Origin: an uncultured Opitutia bacterium
GTDB lineage: Bacteria > Verrucomicrobiota > Verrucomicrobiia > Opitutales > Opitutaceae
Direction of reading: 5' to 3'
Assembly (NCBI GenBank): GCA_903827245.1
Contig: CAIKHO010000090.1
Span: 1-64,000 of the forward strand
Length of the DNA: 64,000 nucleotides
In this document: positions 1 to 8,206 of the stretch, in pieces
Layout: each line of letters starts with the position of its first letter
Position numbering within the stretch: the stretch's first letter is position 1
Made by a program: the position numbers and the translations under genes
The notes under the pieces: generated by a model
Database searches by the model: none
Told to the model about the DNA's origin: nothing
The model's input: only the letters and a program-made list of their open reading frames with translations

Positions 1-47
1 ACGCCCGGCTGTAATTCGAACCGGGCGTCCGCAAGGAACGCCCCTAC
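1..47. repeat. REPIN-like inverted repeat, family A copy 1, cut by the window start
   Basis: Bases 23-47 read, on the minus strand, as GTAG followed by a short imperfect palindrome (GGGCGT..ACGCCC). Two further copies lie at 52918-52988 and 59903-59952. A second arm begins at base 1 (ACGCCCGG pairs with CCGGGCGT at 21-28) and probably continues before the window. The GTAG head plus hairpin is the known layout of REP elements mobilised by RAYT transposases. No such transposase is in this window. Confidence 0.7.
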
Positions 48-71
48 CTCCGACGGCATGAGTTTCACACC

Positions 72-1058
72 ATGACTTGGAATGTGCAGTTCAAGAAGGG
101 CGTCTGGCTGCCGCAAATCGGCTGGTGGCTCGATGCCCAGACCCGGACGCCGCGGTCGTTCGTGTCGCACGCGCACTCCGATCACATCGCGCGCCACGAG
201 GAGGTCCTCTGCTCGCCCGGCACCGCACGGCTGCTCCACGCGAGGCTGCCCGGGCGCCGCCGGGAAACCGTGCTGCCGTTCGGGCGCCCGCATGAAATCG
301 CGCCCGGTGTCACCGCCACGCTGCACCCGGCGGGGCACATCCTCGGCTCCAGCCAGATCCATCTCGCCGCCGCCCACGGCTCGCTGCTCTACACCGGCGA
401 CTTCAAGCTCCGCGGCAGCCTGGCGGCCGAGCCGTGCGCCGCGCCGCACGCCGACGTGCTGATCATGGAGACCACGTTCGGCCTCCCGCGCTATGTCTTC
501 CCGCCCGAAGCCGAGGTCATCGCCGGCATCATTGACTTCTGCCGGGAGGCGATCGCCGCCGGCTCCACGCCCGTGCTCCTCTGCTACAGCCTGGGGAAAA
601 GCCAGGAAGTGCTGCGCGCCCTCGCGCCGGCCGGGCTCCCGGTCATGCTGCACGAGCAGACATTCTTCCTCACCGGGATTCACGAACAACTGGGCGTGAC
701 CTTTCCACCCTACCGGACCTTCGATGCCCGGGAGGTCGGCGGCCACGTGGTCATCTGTCCACCCCACGCGGGCCGCAGCGGGCTGCTCGCCCGCATTCCG
801 GCGCCGCGCACCGCGGTGATCACCGGATGGGCGATCGATCCGGGGGCGACCTATCGTTACCAGTGCCACGCGGCCTTTCCCTTGTCCGACCACGCCGATT
901 TCGACGACCTGGTGCGCTTCGTCGAGCGGGTGCAGCCGCGCCGCGTCCTCACCCTGCACGGTTTCGCCCGGGAATTCGCCCAGACGCTCCGCGCCCGCGG
1001 CTGGGATGCGCTTGCCCTCGGCCATGGCAACCAGCTCGAGTTTTCCCTCGCCGGGTAA
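72..1058 (+). CDS. MBL-fold exonuclease, DNA ligase-associated type
   Basis: This is a 328-residue metallo-beta-lactamase-fold protein of the beta-CASP/YSH1-like group annotated as ligase-associated DNA exonuclease. The metal-binding signature SHAHSDH is visible at residues 32-38, followed by YTGDFKL and METTFG strands and a late SDHADF motif, all typical of this group. It would act in the cytoplasm, probably in DNA repair, by trimming nucleic acid ends. In many bacteria the gene sits beside an ATP-dependent DNA ligase and a DEAD-box helicase. Neither is downstream here, and upstream lies outside the window. The ATG at 72 gives a protein of normal length that begins just before the first conserved strand. 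The family is secure, the exact substrate is not. Confidence 0.85.
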   Translation: MTWNVQFKKGVWLPQIGWWLDAQTRTPRSFVSHAHSDHIARHEEVLCSPGTARLLHARLPGRRRETVLPFGRPHEIAPGVTATLHPAGHILGSSQIHLAAAHGSLLYTGDFKLRGSLAAEPCAAPHADVLIMETTFGLPRYVFPPEAEVIAGIIDFCREAIAAGSTPVLLCYSLGKSQEVLRALAPAGLPVMLHEQTFFLTGIHEQLGVTFPPYRTFDAREVGGHVVICPPHAGRSGLLARIPAPRTAVITGWAIDPGATYRYQCHAAFPLSDHADFDDLVRFVERVQPRRVLTLHGFAREFAQTLRARGWDALALGHGNQLEFSLAG

Positions 1059-1108
1059 TTTGGATCGCCCCCCGGGAAATTTGATAGTTGTTTGCCGCGG
1101 CCCACGTC

Positions 1109-1882
1109 ATGCGTCCCCTCGCCCCTCTCTTGCTTTTCGTCCTCCTGCTGGCCACCGGCCGGCCGCTGCGCGCGACCCCGGCGCTGGGCGACGGCGAAAG
1201 CCTGACCTATCGCGTGGGCTGGGGCATATTTTTCGGCGCAGGCGAGATCAAGATCTCGGCCAAGGCGGCCCCGCCGGAGGACGGTCACCTGCGGCTCGAT
1301 GTCACCACCACGACCTCCACCCGGAGCATCGCCCGGGCCCTGTTCACGTTCGATGCCCGGGCCGATGCCCTCTTCGACGTCCACAATGGCCGGTTGCTCT
1401 CGACCACCGAGTCGAGCAAGTCCGACACCAAGAAGACCAAGAGCTCCATCGTTTTCGACTACGCGAAGTCCACCGCCAGTTACGTCAACGAAATCAATCC
1501 GGACCGGACCACGACCCTGGCCATGCCCGCGGGCGAGCCGCTGGATCTCATCATGAGCCTGATCCAGACGCGCGCCTGGAACCTGAAACCCGGCGAGACG
1601 CGCGATGCGCTGGTGATCTTCGATGACGAATTCTACGAGCTGACGATCCACGCCGAAGGCTACGAGGAGGTGCGCACCCCGCTCGGCACCTTCAACACGC
1701 TTGTGCTCGTGCCCCGCATGGAAAAGACGCCGCCGAAGGGCATGTTCAAGCGCGGCACGGGTGTCCGGGTCTGGATCTCCCAGGATGAGCGCCATCTGCC
1801 CGTGAAATTCCTAGTTGAATTCAAGTTCGGCTCCGGGGTCGCCACGCTCGTGAACTACCAGCCGCCCGCACCGTCACGGTGA
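1109..1882 (+). CDS. Exported DUF3108-domain protein
   Basis: The protein is about 257 residues and starts with a signal peptide (MRPLAPLLLFVLLL, then ATGRPLRA), so it is exported. The mature part contains the DUF3108 pattern: GESLTYRVGWG near its start, a central beta-rich stretch, a TPLGTFNTLVL strand and VRVWISQDERHLPVKF near the end. A TTG at 1088 lies in the same frame, but the ATG at 1109 directly precedes the signal peptide and is preferred. DUF3108 proteins are periplasmic beta-rich proteins of unknown role. The gene converges on the glycosylase gene and the two overlap by nine bases. Function beyond the domain is unknown. Confidence 0.8.
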   Translation: MRPLAPLLLFVLLLATGRPLRATPALGDGESLTYRVGWGIFFGAGEIKISAKAAPPEDGHLRLDVTTTTSTRSIARALFTFDARADALFDVHNGRLLSTTESSKSDTKKTKSSIVFDYAKSTASYVNEINPDRTTTLAMPAGEPLDLIMSLIQTRAWNLKPGETRDALVIFDDEFYELTIHAEGYEEVRTPLGTFNTLVLVPRMEKTPPKGMFKRGTGVRVWISQDERHLPVKFLVEFKFGSGVATLVNYQPPAPSR

Positions 1883-2419
1883 GGACACGGCGGCGGGATC
1901 AAAGGTAAACCGCCACGGCTTCTTCGACCAGACCGGTCCCGCGTAGGCCACGCCGACGCGCGGCGTCGCGCGCAGCGCACTCCGCGGTACCCGGACCCCG
2001 CGATCCTCGAGCCATAGTCCGCACTTCCTTCCAACGGCCTTGCCGTTCAGTTCCCGGTTGATCGCAAGGATCCGGGTCAGGCGCCCAGGGCCTCTGATAC
2101 CCTCGACGCCGCGGATCAGGACGGCCGCCGGCCATTCCCTTGGACCCGTGACGAGGTTGAGCATCTCGTGGACACCGTAGCAAAGATAGACATACCAGCG
2201 GCCGCCCGGCGCATACATCACCGCCGTTCGCGGCGTGCGACCGGCTCGGGCATGGGAGGCGAGATCCCGCTCGCCGTGATAGGCCTCGACCTCCGTGATG
2301 ACCCTCGCCTCGATGCGCCCGTCCGCCCACTGGCGCACCAAGTGCTTGCCCAGCAGCCAGCGCGCGAGCGCGACCGTGTTCCTCGTGCGCAGCACTTTCG
2401 CTTTCACAATCCGGCCCAT
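1874..2419 (-). CDS. mpg: DNA-3-methyladenine glycosylase (AAG/MPG family)
   Basis: The 181-residue protein matches the alkyladenine DNA glycosylase (MPG/AAG) family, which flips out and excises alkylated purines such as 3-methyladenine in base excision repair. Visible family motifs are LLGKHLVR near the start, ITEVEAYHGERDLASHA (carrying the catalytic Glu region), the YVYLCYGVHEMLN block that forms part of the DNA-intercalating face, and AVLIRGVEG. Length is slightly below the usual 190-210. The ATG at 2419 lies 25 bases from the divergent MFS start, so the two genes must share a very short promoter region. The 3' end overlaps the end of the DUF3108 gene. Confidence 0.9.
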   Translation of the reverse strand: MGRIVKAKVLRTRNTVALARWLLGKHLVRQWADGRIEARVITEVEAYHGERDLASHARAGRTPRTAVMYAPGGRWYVYLCYGVHEMLNLVTGPREWPAAVLIRGVEGIRGPGRLTRILAINRELNGKAVGRKCGLWLEDRGVRVPRSALRATPRVGVAYAGPVWSKKPWRFTFDPAAVSSP

Positions 2420-2444
2420 TCCCTGTCATCTGGCTAAAAGCATT

Positions 2445-3854
2445 GTGAACGCAACCACCGCGCGCGCCACCGCTGTCCAGAATAAGGCCGACCTGCTCCG
2501 CTCCCTCCGCCTCAGCACCGCCGAGGGGATCCTGGCCATGCCGATCGTGACCATGTCGCTCCCGGTGAACGTCTTCATGACCGCGCTGATCGCACGGGCG
2601 TTCCCCCTGCCGATGACCACCATCGGGCTGATCAGCGCTCTCCCGTTCGTCGGCAATTTCCTGCAAATTTTCGCCGCGCCGTTTCTCGCCCGCTGGCGGC
2701 CGCCCAAGATCGTCTCCATCACGGCCGCCTCGCTGCATCTTGTCACCTGGGTCGCCCTCGGCCTCTTCCTGCCCTGGGTGCCGCGCACCGATCCAGCCGC
2801 CGCGGGCCGCTGGCTCATCGTGTGGTTTCTGCTCTCGAGCTTCTTCAGCGCGATCGCCGGCGTGAGCTGGAACGCGTGGATCGAGGAATGGGTGCCCGGG
2901 CGCCTGCGGGGAAAATACTTCGGGCGGCGCAACGGCATCCTGCAGATTTCCACCCTCACCTTCATGCTCGTGACGGGCTGGGCGGTCGCCCGCTGGAATT
3001 ATGCGATCCCGGTCTTCCAGGCGATCATCGCCGGGGCGGCGTTCCTGCGCGTGTTCTCGCTGCGCTGGCAGTGGCAGAGCCCGACGCGTTCGCGCGCGCC
3101 GGCGGCCGACGCAGTGCATCCGTTCGGTGCGCAGCTGCGGGTAGTGCTGGCCTCCCGCTCGTTCCTCCTGTTCGTCGCCTTCGGGGCGGTGTGGTCCTTT
3201 GCCGCCAACTGCTTCGGGCCTTTCTACTCGGTGTTCATGCTCGACCAGATAGGATTCTCCGCCTTCTACGTCGGCCTCACCGCCACGCTGTCGCAGCTGG
3301 GAGGCGTGCTCTCGCTGCCGGCGTGGGGCCCGCTGCTCGACCGCTACGGCAACAAGCCCGTGATGACCGTGTCGCTCATCCTTTGGCAGCTGCCGAATTT
3401 TCTCTGGTGCTTCCTGACGCCGGAAAACAGCGGGCTGCTCTACGCCCTATGGCTGTGGAGCGGCATCACGAGCGCCGGTTTCGTCCTCGGCCAGTTCACC
3501 ATCCTGCTCCGGCTCATTCCCGTCGAGGCCAAGAACCTCGCGATCGGCCTGAACCTCGCCGTCAGCTCGCTCTTCGCCGCCATCGCCCCGGTGGCCGGCG
3601 GCTGGATCCTCTCGCGCGCCCTGGGCGCCGGGCACAACCCGTACACGGTCTACCATTGGTGCTTCCTGCTCCAGCCGGTGCTCGCCATCGCCAGTTGCGG
3701 GCTGCTGCTGCGCGTGCGCGAGCCGCTGGCGAGTTCGCTGACGATGGTCTTCGGGGCCATGCGCAACATCCGCACGCTGAGCGGCGTCCTGGGATTGAGC
3801 TTCCTGACGAACTATATCTTCTTCAAGGCCCCGCCCCGGGACGACCGCCCGTGA
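2445..3854 (+). CDS. MFS transporter
   Basis: The protein is about 469 residues with roughly 12 hydrophobic segments and belongs to the major facilitator superfamily. Helix pairs start at TAEGILAMPIVTM and GLISALPFVGNF. A charged loop (EEWVPGRLRGKYFGRRNG) follows the fourth helix and resembles the MFS cytoplasmic A-motif region. The reading frame stays open upstream to 2295, but that part is antisense to mpg, so the GTG at 2445 is chosen. Its stop overlaps the start of the PfkB kinase gene by four bases (GTGA), which implies translational coupling. A plausible but unproven reading is that it imports a sugar then phosphorylated by the kinase. The substrate cannot be told. Confidence 0.85.
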   Translation: MNATTARATAVQNKADLLRSLRLSTAEGILAMPIVTMSLPVNVFMTALIARAFPLPMTTIGLISALPFVGNFLQIFAAPFLARWRPPKIVSITAASLHLVTWVALGLFLPWVPRTDPAAAGRWLIVWFLLSSFFSAIAGVSWNAWIEEWVPGRLRGKYFGRRNGILQISTLTFMLVTGWAVARWNYAIPVFQAIIAGAAFLRVFSLRWQWQSPTRSRAPAADAVHPFGAQLRVVLASRSFLLFVAFGAVWSFAANCFGPFYSVFMLDQIGFSAFYVGLTATLSQLGGVLSLPAWGPLLDRYGNKPVMTVSLILWQLPNFLWCFLTPENSGLLYALWLWSGITSAGFVLGQFTILLRLIPVEAKNLAIGLNLAVSSLFAAIAPVAGGWILSRALGAGHNPYTVYHWCFLLQPVLAIASCGLLLRVREPLASSLTMVFGAMRNIRTLSGVLGLSFLTNYIFFKAPPRDDRP

Positions 3855-4765
3855 CCACCACCCCGCCCCTCTTCACCCTCACCGGCAACCTGCTCGCGGA
3901 GCGAACCCTGGGGTTCACCAGCTGGCTTCCCGGACGGACCCAGCGCGCCACCGTCGAAACCTTCCAAGTCGGCGGAAAGGGCATCAACGTCGCAAAGATG
4001 CTCGGGCGTCTCGGTCCGCCTGCCACCGCACTCTGTTTTGCCGGCGGCACCATCGGGCAGGAATGCGAGGCCTGGTTGCGCGCCCGTGGATTCACCTACC
4101 GGGCCTTTGTCACGACCGCCCCCACCCGCAGCGGAACCGTCGTGCGCGGCGGCGACCAGCCGGAGACGACTTTCCTCGGGCCCGATGCGCTGCCTGACGC
4201 AGCGGCGGTGCAGGCCTGCGCGGAATTTCTCGACGCCCAGCCCGCCGGCGGCGTGCTGGCGTTGTGCGGCAGCCTGCCCGGATGGGCCGGCCCCGACTTC
4301 AATCCGCTACGCGATGCCCTGCTGCGCTGGCTGCGCCGCGGCGCACTGGTCGCGGACACCTACGGTCCACCCCTCGCATGGTGCGTGCAGCAGCCCTTGG
4401 CTCTCGTGAAGATCAATGCCCAGGAATTCCAGGGACTCGACCCATCGCTCACGGCGGTCTCGGCCGAAACCCTTCGCGCAGCCACAGCCCGCTGGCCGGT
4501 GCGCCGCTGGATCGTCACGCAGGGCGCGGGGCCGGTGTGGCTGCAGGACGAAGGCGGCGAACCCGTGAGCCTGTCCCCTCCGCCAGTGCAGGAGGTTTCT
4601 GCCACCGGCTCCGGCGACGTCCTGCTGGCCGGTGTATTGCACGCCTGGCTCAGGCGCCGCATGAGCCTGCGCGAGGCGGTCGCGTTTGCCCTGCCCTTGG
4701 CGGCGGCCAACGCCGCGCATCCCGGCGTCGCGGATTTCGCGCTGCCGTCGGACAGCCCGCCTTGA
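3851..4765 (+). CDS. PfkB-family sugar kinase (1-phosphofructokinase/hexose kinase type)
   Basis: The 304-residue protein carries the two PfkB signatures. The N-terminal VGGKGINVAKML block binds the sugar. The C-terminal ATGSGDVLLAG stretch forms the anion hole and contains the catalytic Asp. The overall pattern (FTLTGNLLAERTL at the start, LCGSLPG in the middle, VKINAQEF) resembles 1-phosphofructokinase and tagatose-6-phosphate kinase. The GTG start at 3851 overlaps the MFS stop, giving a two-gene operon. It would phosphorylate a sugar or sugar phosphate with ATP in the cytoplasm. The motif reads ATGSGD rather than the commoner GAGD, a minor change seen in some relatives. Substrate is unassigned. 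Confidence 0.85.
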   Translation: MTTTPPLFTLTGNLLAERTLGFTSWLPGRTQRATVETFQVGGKGINVAKMLGRLGPPATALCFAGGTIGQECEAWLRARGFTYRAFVTTAPTRSGTVVRGGDQPETTFLGPDALPDAAAVQACAEFLDAQPAGGVLALCGSLPGWAGPDFNPLRDALLRWLRRGALVADTYGPPLAWCVQQPLALVKINAQEFQGLDPSLTAVSAETLRAATARWPVRRWIVTQGAGPVWLQDEGGEPVSLSPPPVQEVSATGSGDVLLAGVLHAWLRRRMSLREAVAFALPLAAANAAHPGVADFALPSDSPP

Positions 4766-4869
4766 AGCGCAGGTGCAACGGCCCGAGATTTGCCTGAACT
4801 TTCCATCTTGGGCGCGGTCGATTGGACACCGGCCCCAGTGATTACCCTTGGCCGCCGGCCACGCCTGCC

Positions 4870-5535
4870 ATGAAAAAACCCGCTGTCGTTCTCATCATCG
4901 TCCTTCTCGTCGGCCTCGCGGCATTTTTCGGCTATCGCAGTTACCAGGCCGAAAGCGAACGTGCCCTCGCCGACCAGCGGAACGCGGCCGAGCGCGCCAC
5001 GGAGGAACAACGCCGGGCGGAGGCCGAGCGGCGCGCCCAGGCCGACGCCGAGGCGCGGCGCCTTGCCGACCTGAAGACGCGGCAGGACATGGCGGACGCG
5101 GAAAAAAATCTCGCCCAGCTCCGAAGCGAGCAAGCCGCGGCCGAGGCAGCCCGCCGCGCCGCCGAGGAAGAGGCGGCCCAGCTGGCCAAGGAAACGGAGC
5201 GCCTGACGCGCGAGAAGGAAGCCGCCCAAGGGGAAGCCCGCCGCCTGGCCGCGCTCCGGGAACGCGAGGCGGCCGAGGCCGAGCGCGCCCGCCTCGACGC
5301 CCTCCAGAAGCTGCAGGACTCCGAGCAGCAGAAGCGCGAGCTCATCGATCGCGAGGCCGCGCGGCTCGCAGCGCTCAAACGCCAGCAGGAAATCGAGGCC
5401 AACCAGCATCGCGAATACCTGACCCGCTCCATTTATCCCAACGATTACAAGCGCCGGGAGCACTATTACATGCAGGTCGACCTCTTTAATGCCGCCCAGG
5501 ACGCACCTCCGGCCCGGCCGGCGCCGCTGAAATAA
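4870..5535 (+). CDS. Membrane-anchored coiled-coil protein, function unknown
   Basis: The 221-residue product has one N-terminal membrane segment ([18 protein letters not shown], about residues 5-22). It is followed by about 150 residues of almost uninterrupted coiled coil rich in Ala, Glu, Arg and Gln. A short ordered tail contains [21 protein letters not shown]. The ATG at 4870 places the membrane segment at the start; an upstream in-frame start at 4822 would add an unlikely leader. The topology suggests a cell-envelope anchor with a long alpha-helical rod. It resembles TolA-like or spacer proteins only in composition, and no specific family is recognised. It lies about 100 bases upstream of rplU on the same strand. 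Confidence 0.65.
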   Translation: MKKPAVVLIIVLLVGLAAFFGYRSYQAESERALADQRNAAERATEEQRRAEAERRAQADAEARRLADLKTRQDMADAEKNLAQLRSEQAAAEAARRAAEEEAAQLAKETERLTREKEAAQGEARRLAALREREAAEAERARLDALQKLQDSEQQKRELIDREAARLAALKRQQEIEANQHREYLTRSIYPNDYKRREHYYMQVDLFNAAQDAPPARPAPLK

Positions 5536-5614
5536 GGTGGAGGTTTTCCGCCGAGCGGCGCCAAGTCCCCGCCGCAGGCGCCACCGGCAATTAAAGCCTT
5601 GCTTTCGCGGGCTC

Positions 5615-5637
5615 AAAACCGCTTATTCCGCGGTTTT
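5615..5637 (+). promoter_or_regulatory. Stem-loop immediately upstream of the rplU start codon
   Basis: AAAACCGC at 5615-5622 pairs perfectly with GCGGTTTT at 5630-5637 across a seven-base loop. The hairpin ends four bases before the rplU ATG at 5642 and covers the place where a Shine-Dalgarno sequence would be; none is visible. It could be an attenuator or translation-control leader for L21-L27, or a weak terminator for the upstream gene. Confidence 0.5.
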
Positions 5638-5641
5638 ATTC

Positions 5642-5956
5642 ATGAAAGCCACCATCAAAACCCAAGGCCAGCAGTTCACTGTGACCGAGGGGGATATCCT
5701 TATCGTTAACCGTTACCCGAACACCACCGCCGGGGCGACCATCCAGATCAACGACGTGCTTGCCGCCGGCGAGGGTGAGAATTTCAAGGTCGGCACGCCG
5801 ACCCTTTCGGGCGCCTCCGTCTCCGTGCGCATCCTCGAGAACAAGCGCGGCGACAAGGTCATCGTCTTCAAGAAGAAGAAGCGCAAGGGCATGGAGCGCA
5901 AACGCGGCCATCGCCAGGAGCTTTCCGTCATCAAAATCGAGTCCATCACAGCTTAA
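5642..5956 (+). CDS. rplU: 50S ribosomal protein L21
   Basis: The 104-residue protein is a normal-length bL21. It starts [18 protein letters not shown] and has the conserved C-terminal basic block [17 protein letters not shown], which contacts 23S rRNA, with VIKIESI at the end. It is a component of the large ribosomal subunit. rpmA follows 12 bases after the stop, the standard bacterial rplU-rpmA pair. The start is set by homology, because a perfect eight-base-pair hairpin (5615-5637) sits directly upstream and no Shine-Dalgarno sequence is visible. Confidence 0.97.
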   Translation: MKATIKTQGQQFTVTEGDILIVNRYPNTTAGATIQINDVLAAGEGENFKVGTPTLSGASVSVRILENKRGDKVIVFKKKKRKGMERKRGHRQELSVIKIESITA

Positions 5957-5968
5957 GGAGTCCACGTC

Positions 5969-6214
5969 ATGGCGCATAAAACAGGTCAGGGAGCATCTAC
6001 CAACGGCCGCGACAGCCACGCCCAACGGCTTGGCGTCAAGGCTTTCGGCGGCGAGACAGTCACTGCCGGCACCATCATCATCCGTCAGCGCGGCAGCAAG
6101 CACCACCCCGGCAAGAACGTCGGCGTCGGCCGCGACTGGTCGCTCTTCGCGCTCAAGGACGGCGTGGTGAAGTTCGACAAGGCGCACCGCTCGGTGTCGA
6201 TCGTCACCAGCTGA
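5969..6214 (+). CDS. rpmA: 50S ribosomal protein L27
   Basis: The 81-residue protein is a typical bL27. It begins [16 protein letters not shown] and contains the conserved [10 protein letters not shown] and [13 protein letters not shown] blocks. The N-terminal tail of this protein reaches toward the peptidyl-transferase centre. There is no extended, cleaved N-terminus of the Firmicutes type. An AAGGAG ribosome-binding site lies about eight bases before the ATG, in contrast to rplU. A strong intrinsic terminator follows at 6239-6268, which closes the rplU-rpmA transcript. Confidence 0.97.
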   Translation: MAHKTGQGASTNGRDSHAQRLGVKAFGGETVTAGTIIIRQRGSKHHPGKNVGVGRDWSLFALKDGVVKFDKAHRSVSIVTS

Positions 6215-6238
6215 GGTTTCAACCTCGGGTATTTTTCC

Positions 6239-6268
6239 GGCGCCGGGTTTCACCCTGGCGCCTTTTTT
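6239..6268 (+). terminator. Intrinsic terminator of rplU-rpmA
   Basis: GGCGCC at 6239-6244 pairs with GGCGCC at 6257-6262 and is followed directly by six T residues. A second small hairpin (GAGGTT..AACCTC, 6213-6226) covers the rpmA stop codon just before it. Confidence 0.85.
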
Positions 6269-6315
6269 GTGGGTTGCTAGTGCGGGCTTCGCAGCGTGAA
6301 CGTCGGGGTGTCCAA

Positions 6316-6645
6316 ATGTCCTCCCGTCTCGACGAACTCCGCCGTCACCGTGCGTTGCTCCAGGAGCACCTGAACTGGCTGGATCGCGAGATCGAGGCAT
6401 CCGCCAGCGGGACCCAGCCTACGGTGCCGGCCCCGACGATCACGCCCGACCGGCCCTCTTCCCCGCCGGCGCGGCCTTCCGTCAATGCCGCCGCGGAAGC
6501 CGACCGGTTGTTCGCCCAGCTCCGCGCCGAGGAGGAAAAGCAAAGCCCGCCGCCCTCGAAAACCGGGTGCTGGATAATGTTCAGCCTGATTCTGATCGCG
6601 ATCATCGGCTCCGTCGGCGGACTGCTTTACTTTCTTTATCGCTAG
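6316..6645 (+). CDS. Small C-terminally anchored membrane protein, function unknown
   Basis: The 109-residue product starts with a short helical coiled-coil stretch (RLDELRRHRALLQEHLNWLD). It continues with a Pro- and Ser-rich linker and a second short helix (DRLFAQLRAEEEK), and ends in a single membrane segment (MFSLILIAIIGSVGGLLYFL). This is the layout of a tail-anchored protein with a cytoplasmic head. The ATG at 6316 is preferred to an in-frame upstream start at 6274, which would fall within the spacer after the terminator. It lies directly upstream of the exosortase-linked TPR gene, so it may belong to that cluster. No family is recognised. Confidence 0.6.
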   Translation: MSSRLDELRRHRALLQEHLNWLDREIEASASGTQPTVPAPTITPDRPSSPPARPSVNAAAEADRLFAQLRAEEEKQSPPPSKTGCWIMFSLILIAIIGSVGGLLYFLYR

Positions 6646-6700
6646 CGGGTTCCGCCGCATTTCGCGTTGCCCGGGGTGACCCGCCACCTAGCCTTCGGGC

Positions 6701-8206
6701 GTGGCCGGCTGGATTGCTGATTTTTTCCGCCTTGTTTGGGCGCTGTTTTACTGGAACGGACGGAAAAACCTTTTCCGACTGCGGCCCGGTTCCCGCTGCC
6801 CCTGCCAGTCCAGCAGCGATTCGGGGCGCGCCAACGAAACCAATTGCGAGGCCAGCATCCTGTGGTCCCGGCCGGCCCGTTTCCAACGCGTCTGTCCGCT
6901 GCTCGTGCACACCCCCGCCGGTCTGCGTTGCTCGGTGAACACCGCCGATGTCCGCCCATTCTGGGGCCGGGCCTTCCGCTATTATGGCACCGGGCTGGCC
7001 ACGATCTACCTGGTCGGCACCCTCGGGCTCTTCGTCGCCATGCGCGTTATCGGCTATCCCATCGGCTATGTGGCGGTGGCCTGGCCGCCGGCGTGGTGGC
7101 GGATCGACGTGGCCCGCGCGGAATATTTTTTAAACAAGGGGGCGAAGGCCCTCGCGACCAACAACATCAAGGAGGCGCTTTTCTCCCTTTCGTACGCCTA
7201 CGACCTCGCCCCGCACGACTACGACACCGGCTTCGCACTCGCATCACTCTGGCAGATCAACCAGCCGCTGCTTTCCGACCGGATCTACATCCGCCTCCTC
7301 GCGGAGCATCCCGAGCTGAACGACCGCACGGCCGACGCCTGGAATCGCGCGCTCCTCGCCCGCGGGGACTACGCCCAGATCAAGGAGCTCGCCGCGAGCC
7401 AGTTCCGTCGCGCGGAAGGCATCCATTCCGGCTACTGGATGCAGTCCCTGCTTTTTGCCACGCGCCAGACCGCAGACGACCTACCGCTGCGCCAGTTGCT
7501 CGCGAGCCCCCCGCCGCTCGGCCCGCAATGGCGCAAGGTGGTGGAAACCGAGCTGATGGCGCGCAGCGGAAGACAAAGTGAGGCGATCACGGCATTGAGC
7601 CAGTTCTGGCCCGAGGCGACCCACCCCTTCGTGCCGTTTTACCAGGCCAACGCCCTACTCGAGCTCAAGCAGCCCAGCCGCGCCCTCGATCTCCTCGCCA
7701 AGTACGGCGACCGGGTCCGGGACGACGAACGCTATCCCCTGCGGCTCGCCGCCTTCGGGCAGCTGGGCTGGCAAAGCCTGCTCGACAGCGACATCGCCCT
7801 GCTGCTGACCGCGCCACCGACCGGCCCCGTGATCGAGCTGCTGGGCACCCACCTCGCGCGCTATCCGAACCGGACCGTGCTGGATCACGTTTTCGCCCGG
7901 CTCAAGGAAGCGCCGCTGGCCTCGGCGAGAGAGAATCACAATGCCTTCGCCGCTCTGTTCTGCGCCGCGGGCATCGCAGGCGATTTCGATAAAATGCACG
8001 TCATGGGCCTCGCGCTGCAACAGTCCTCGGGTTCCTCGGCCCTGACCCTCGGCGCCTTCGAGGATTTTTTCCAAGGCAAGCCGCCGCCGCGCTACATCGA
8101 GTCGTTCCTGCCCTCGCTGCCCTTGCCACTGGAATTAACGTATATCATGCTGTCGCGTTATTCCTCCAGCCGCACCGCCGCCTCCGCGGCGCCAAGCCGG
8201 CCCTGA
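6701..8206 (+). CDS. TPR-like membrane protein with Cys-rich head, upstream of the exosortase
   Basis: The 501-residue protein has three parts. Residues 1-95 form a head with five cysteines (C33, C35, C49, C65, C77), including CPC and spaced single Cys residues, suggesting metal or Fe-S binding. A membrane segment at about 95-115 (GLATIYLVGTLGLFVAMRVIG) follows. The long C-terminal part has helical TPR-like repeats (KGAKALATNNIKEALFSLSYAY and others). Its stop overlaps the exosortase start (TGATG), so the two are translationally coupled and probably work together, for example as a scaffold or substrate handler at the membrane. The GTG start at 6701 gives the hydrophobic N-terminus. No precise family is assigned. 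Confidence 0.7.
   Translation: MAGWIADFFRLVWALFYWNGRKNLFRLRPGSRCPCQSSSDSGRANETNCEASILWSRPARFQRVCPLLVHTPAGLRCSVNTADVRPFWGRAFRYYGTGLATIYLVGTLGLFVAMRVIGYPIGYVAVAWPPAWWRIDVARAEYFLNKGAKALATNNIKEALFSLSYAYDLAPHDYDTGFALASLWQINQPLLSDRIYIRLLAEHPELNDRTADAWNRALLARGDYAQIKELAASQFRRAEGIHSGYWMQSLLFATRQTADDLPLRQLLASPPPLGPQWRKVVETELMARSGRQSEAITALSQFWPEATHPFVPFYQANALLELKQPSRALDLLAKYGDRVRDDERYPLRLAAFGQLGWQSLLDSDIALLLTAPPTGPVIELLGTHLARYPNRTVLDHVFARLKEAPLASARENHNAFAALFCAAGIAGDFDKMHVMGLALQQSSGSSALTLGAFEDFFQGKPPPRYIESFLPSLPLPLELTYIMLSRYSSSRTAASAAPSRP

Noticed and set aside
2295-2444. N-terminal extension of the MFS transporter
   Set aside because: The extension is antisense to mpg, not hydrophobic and not family-like; GTG 2445 is the better start.
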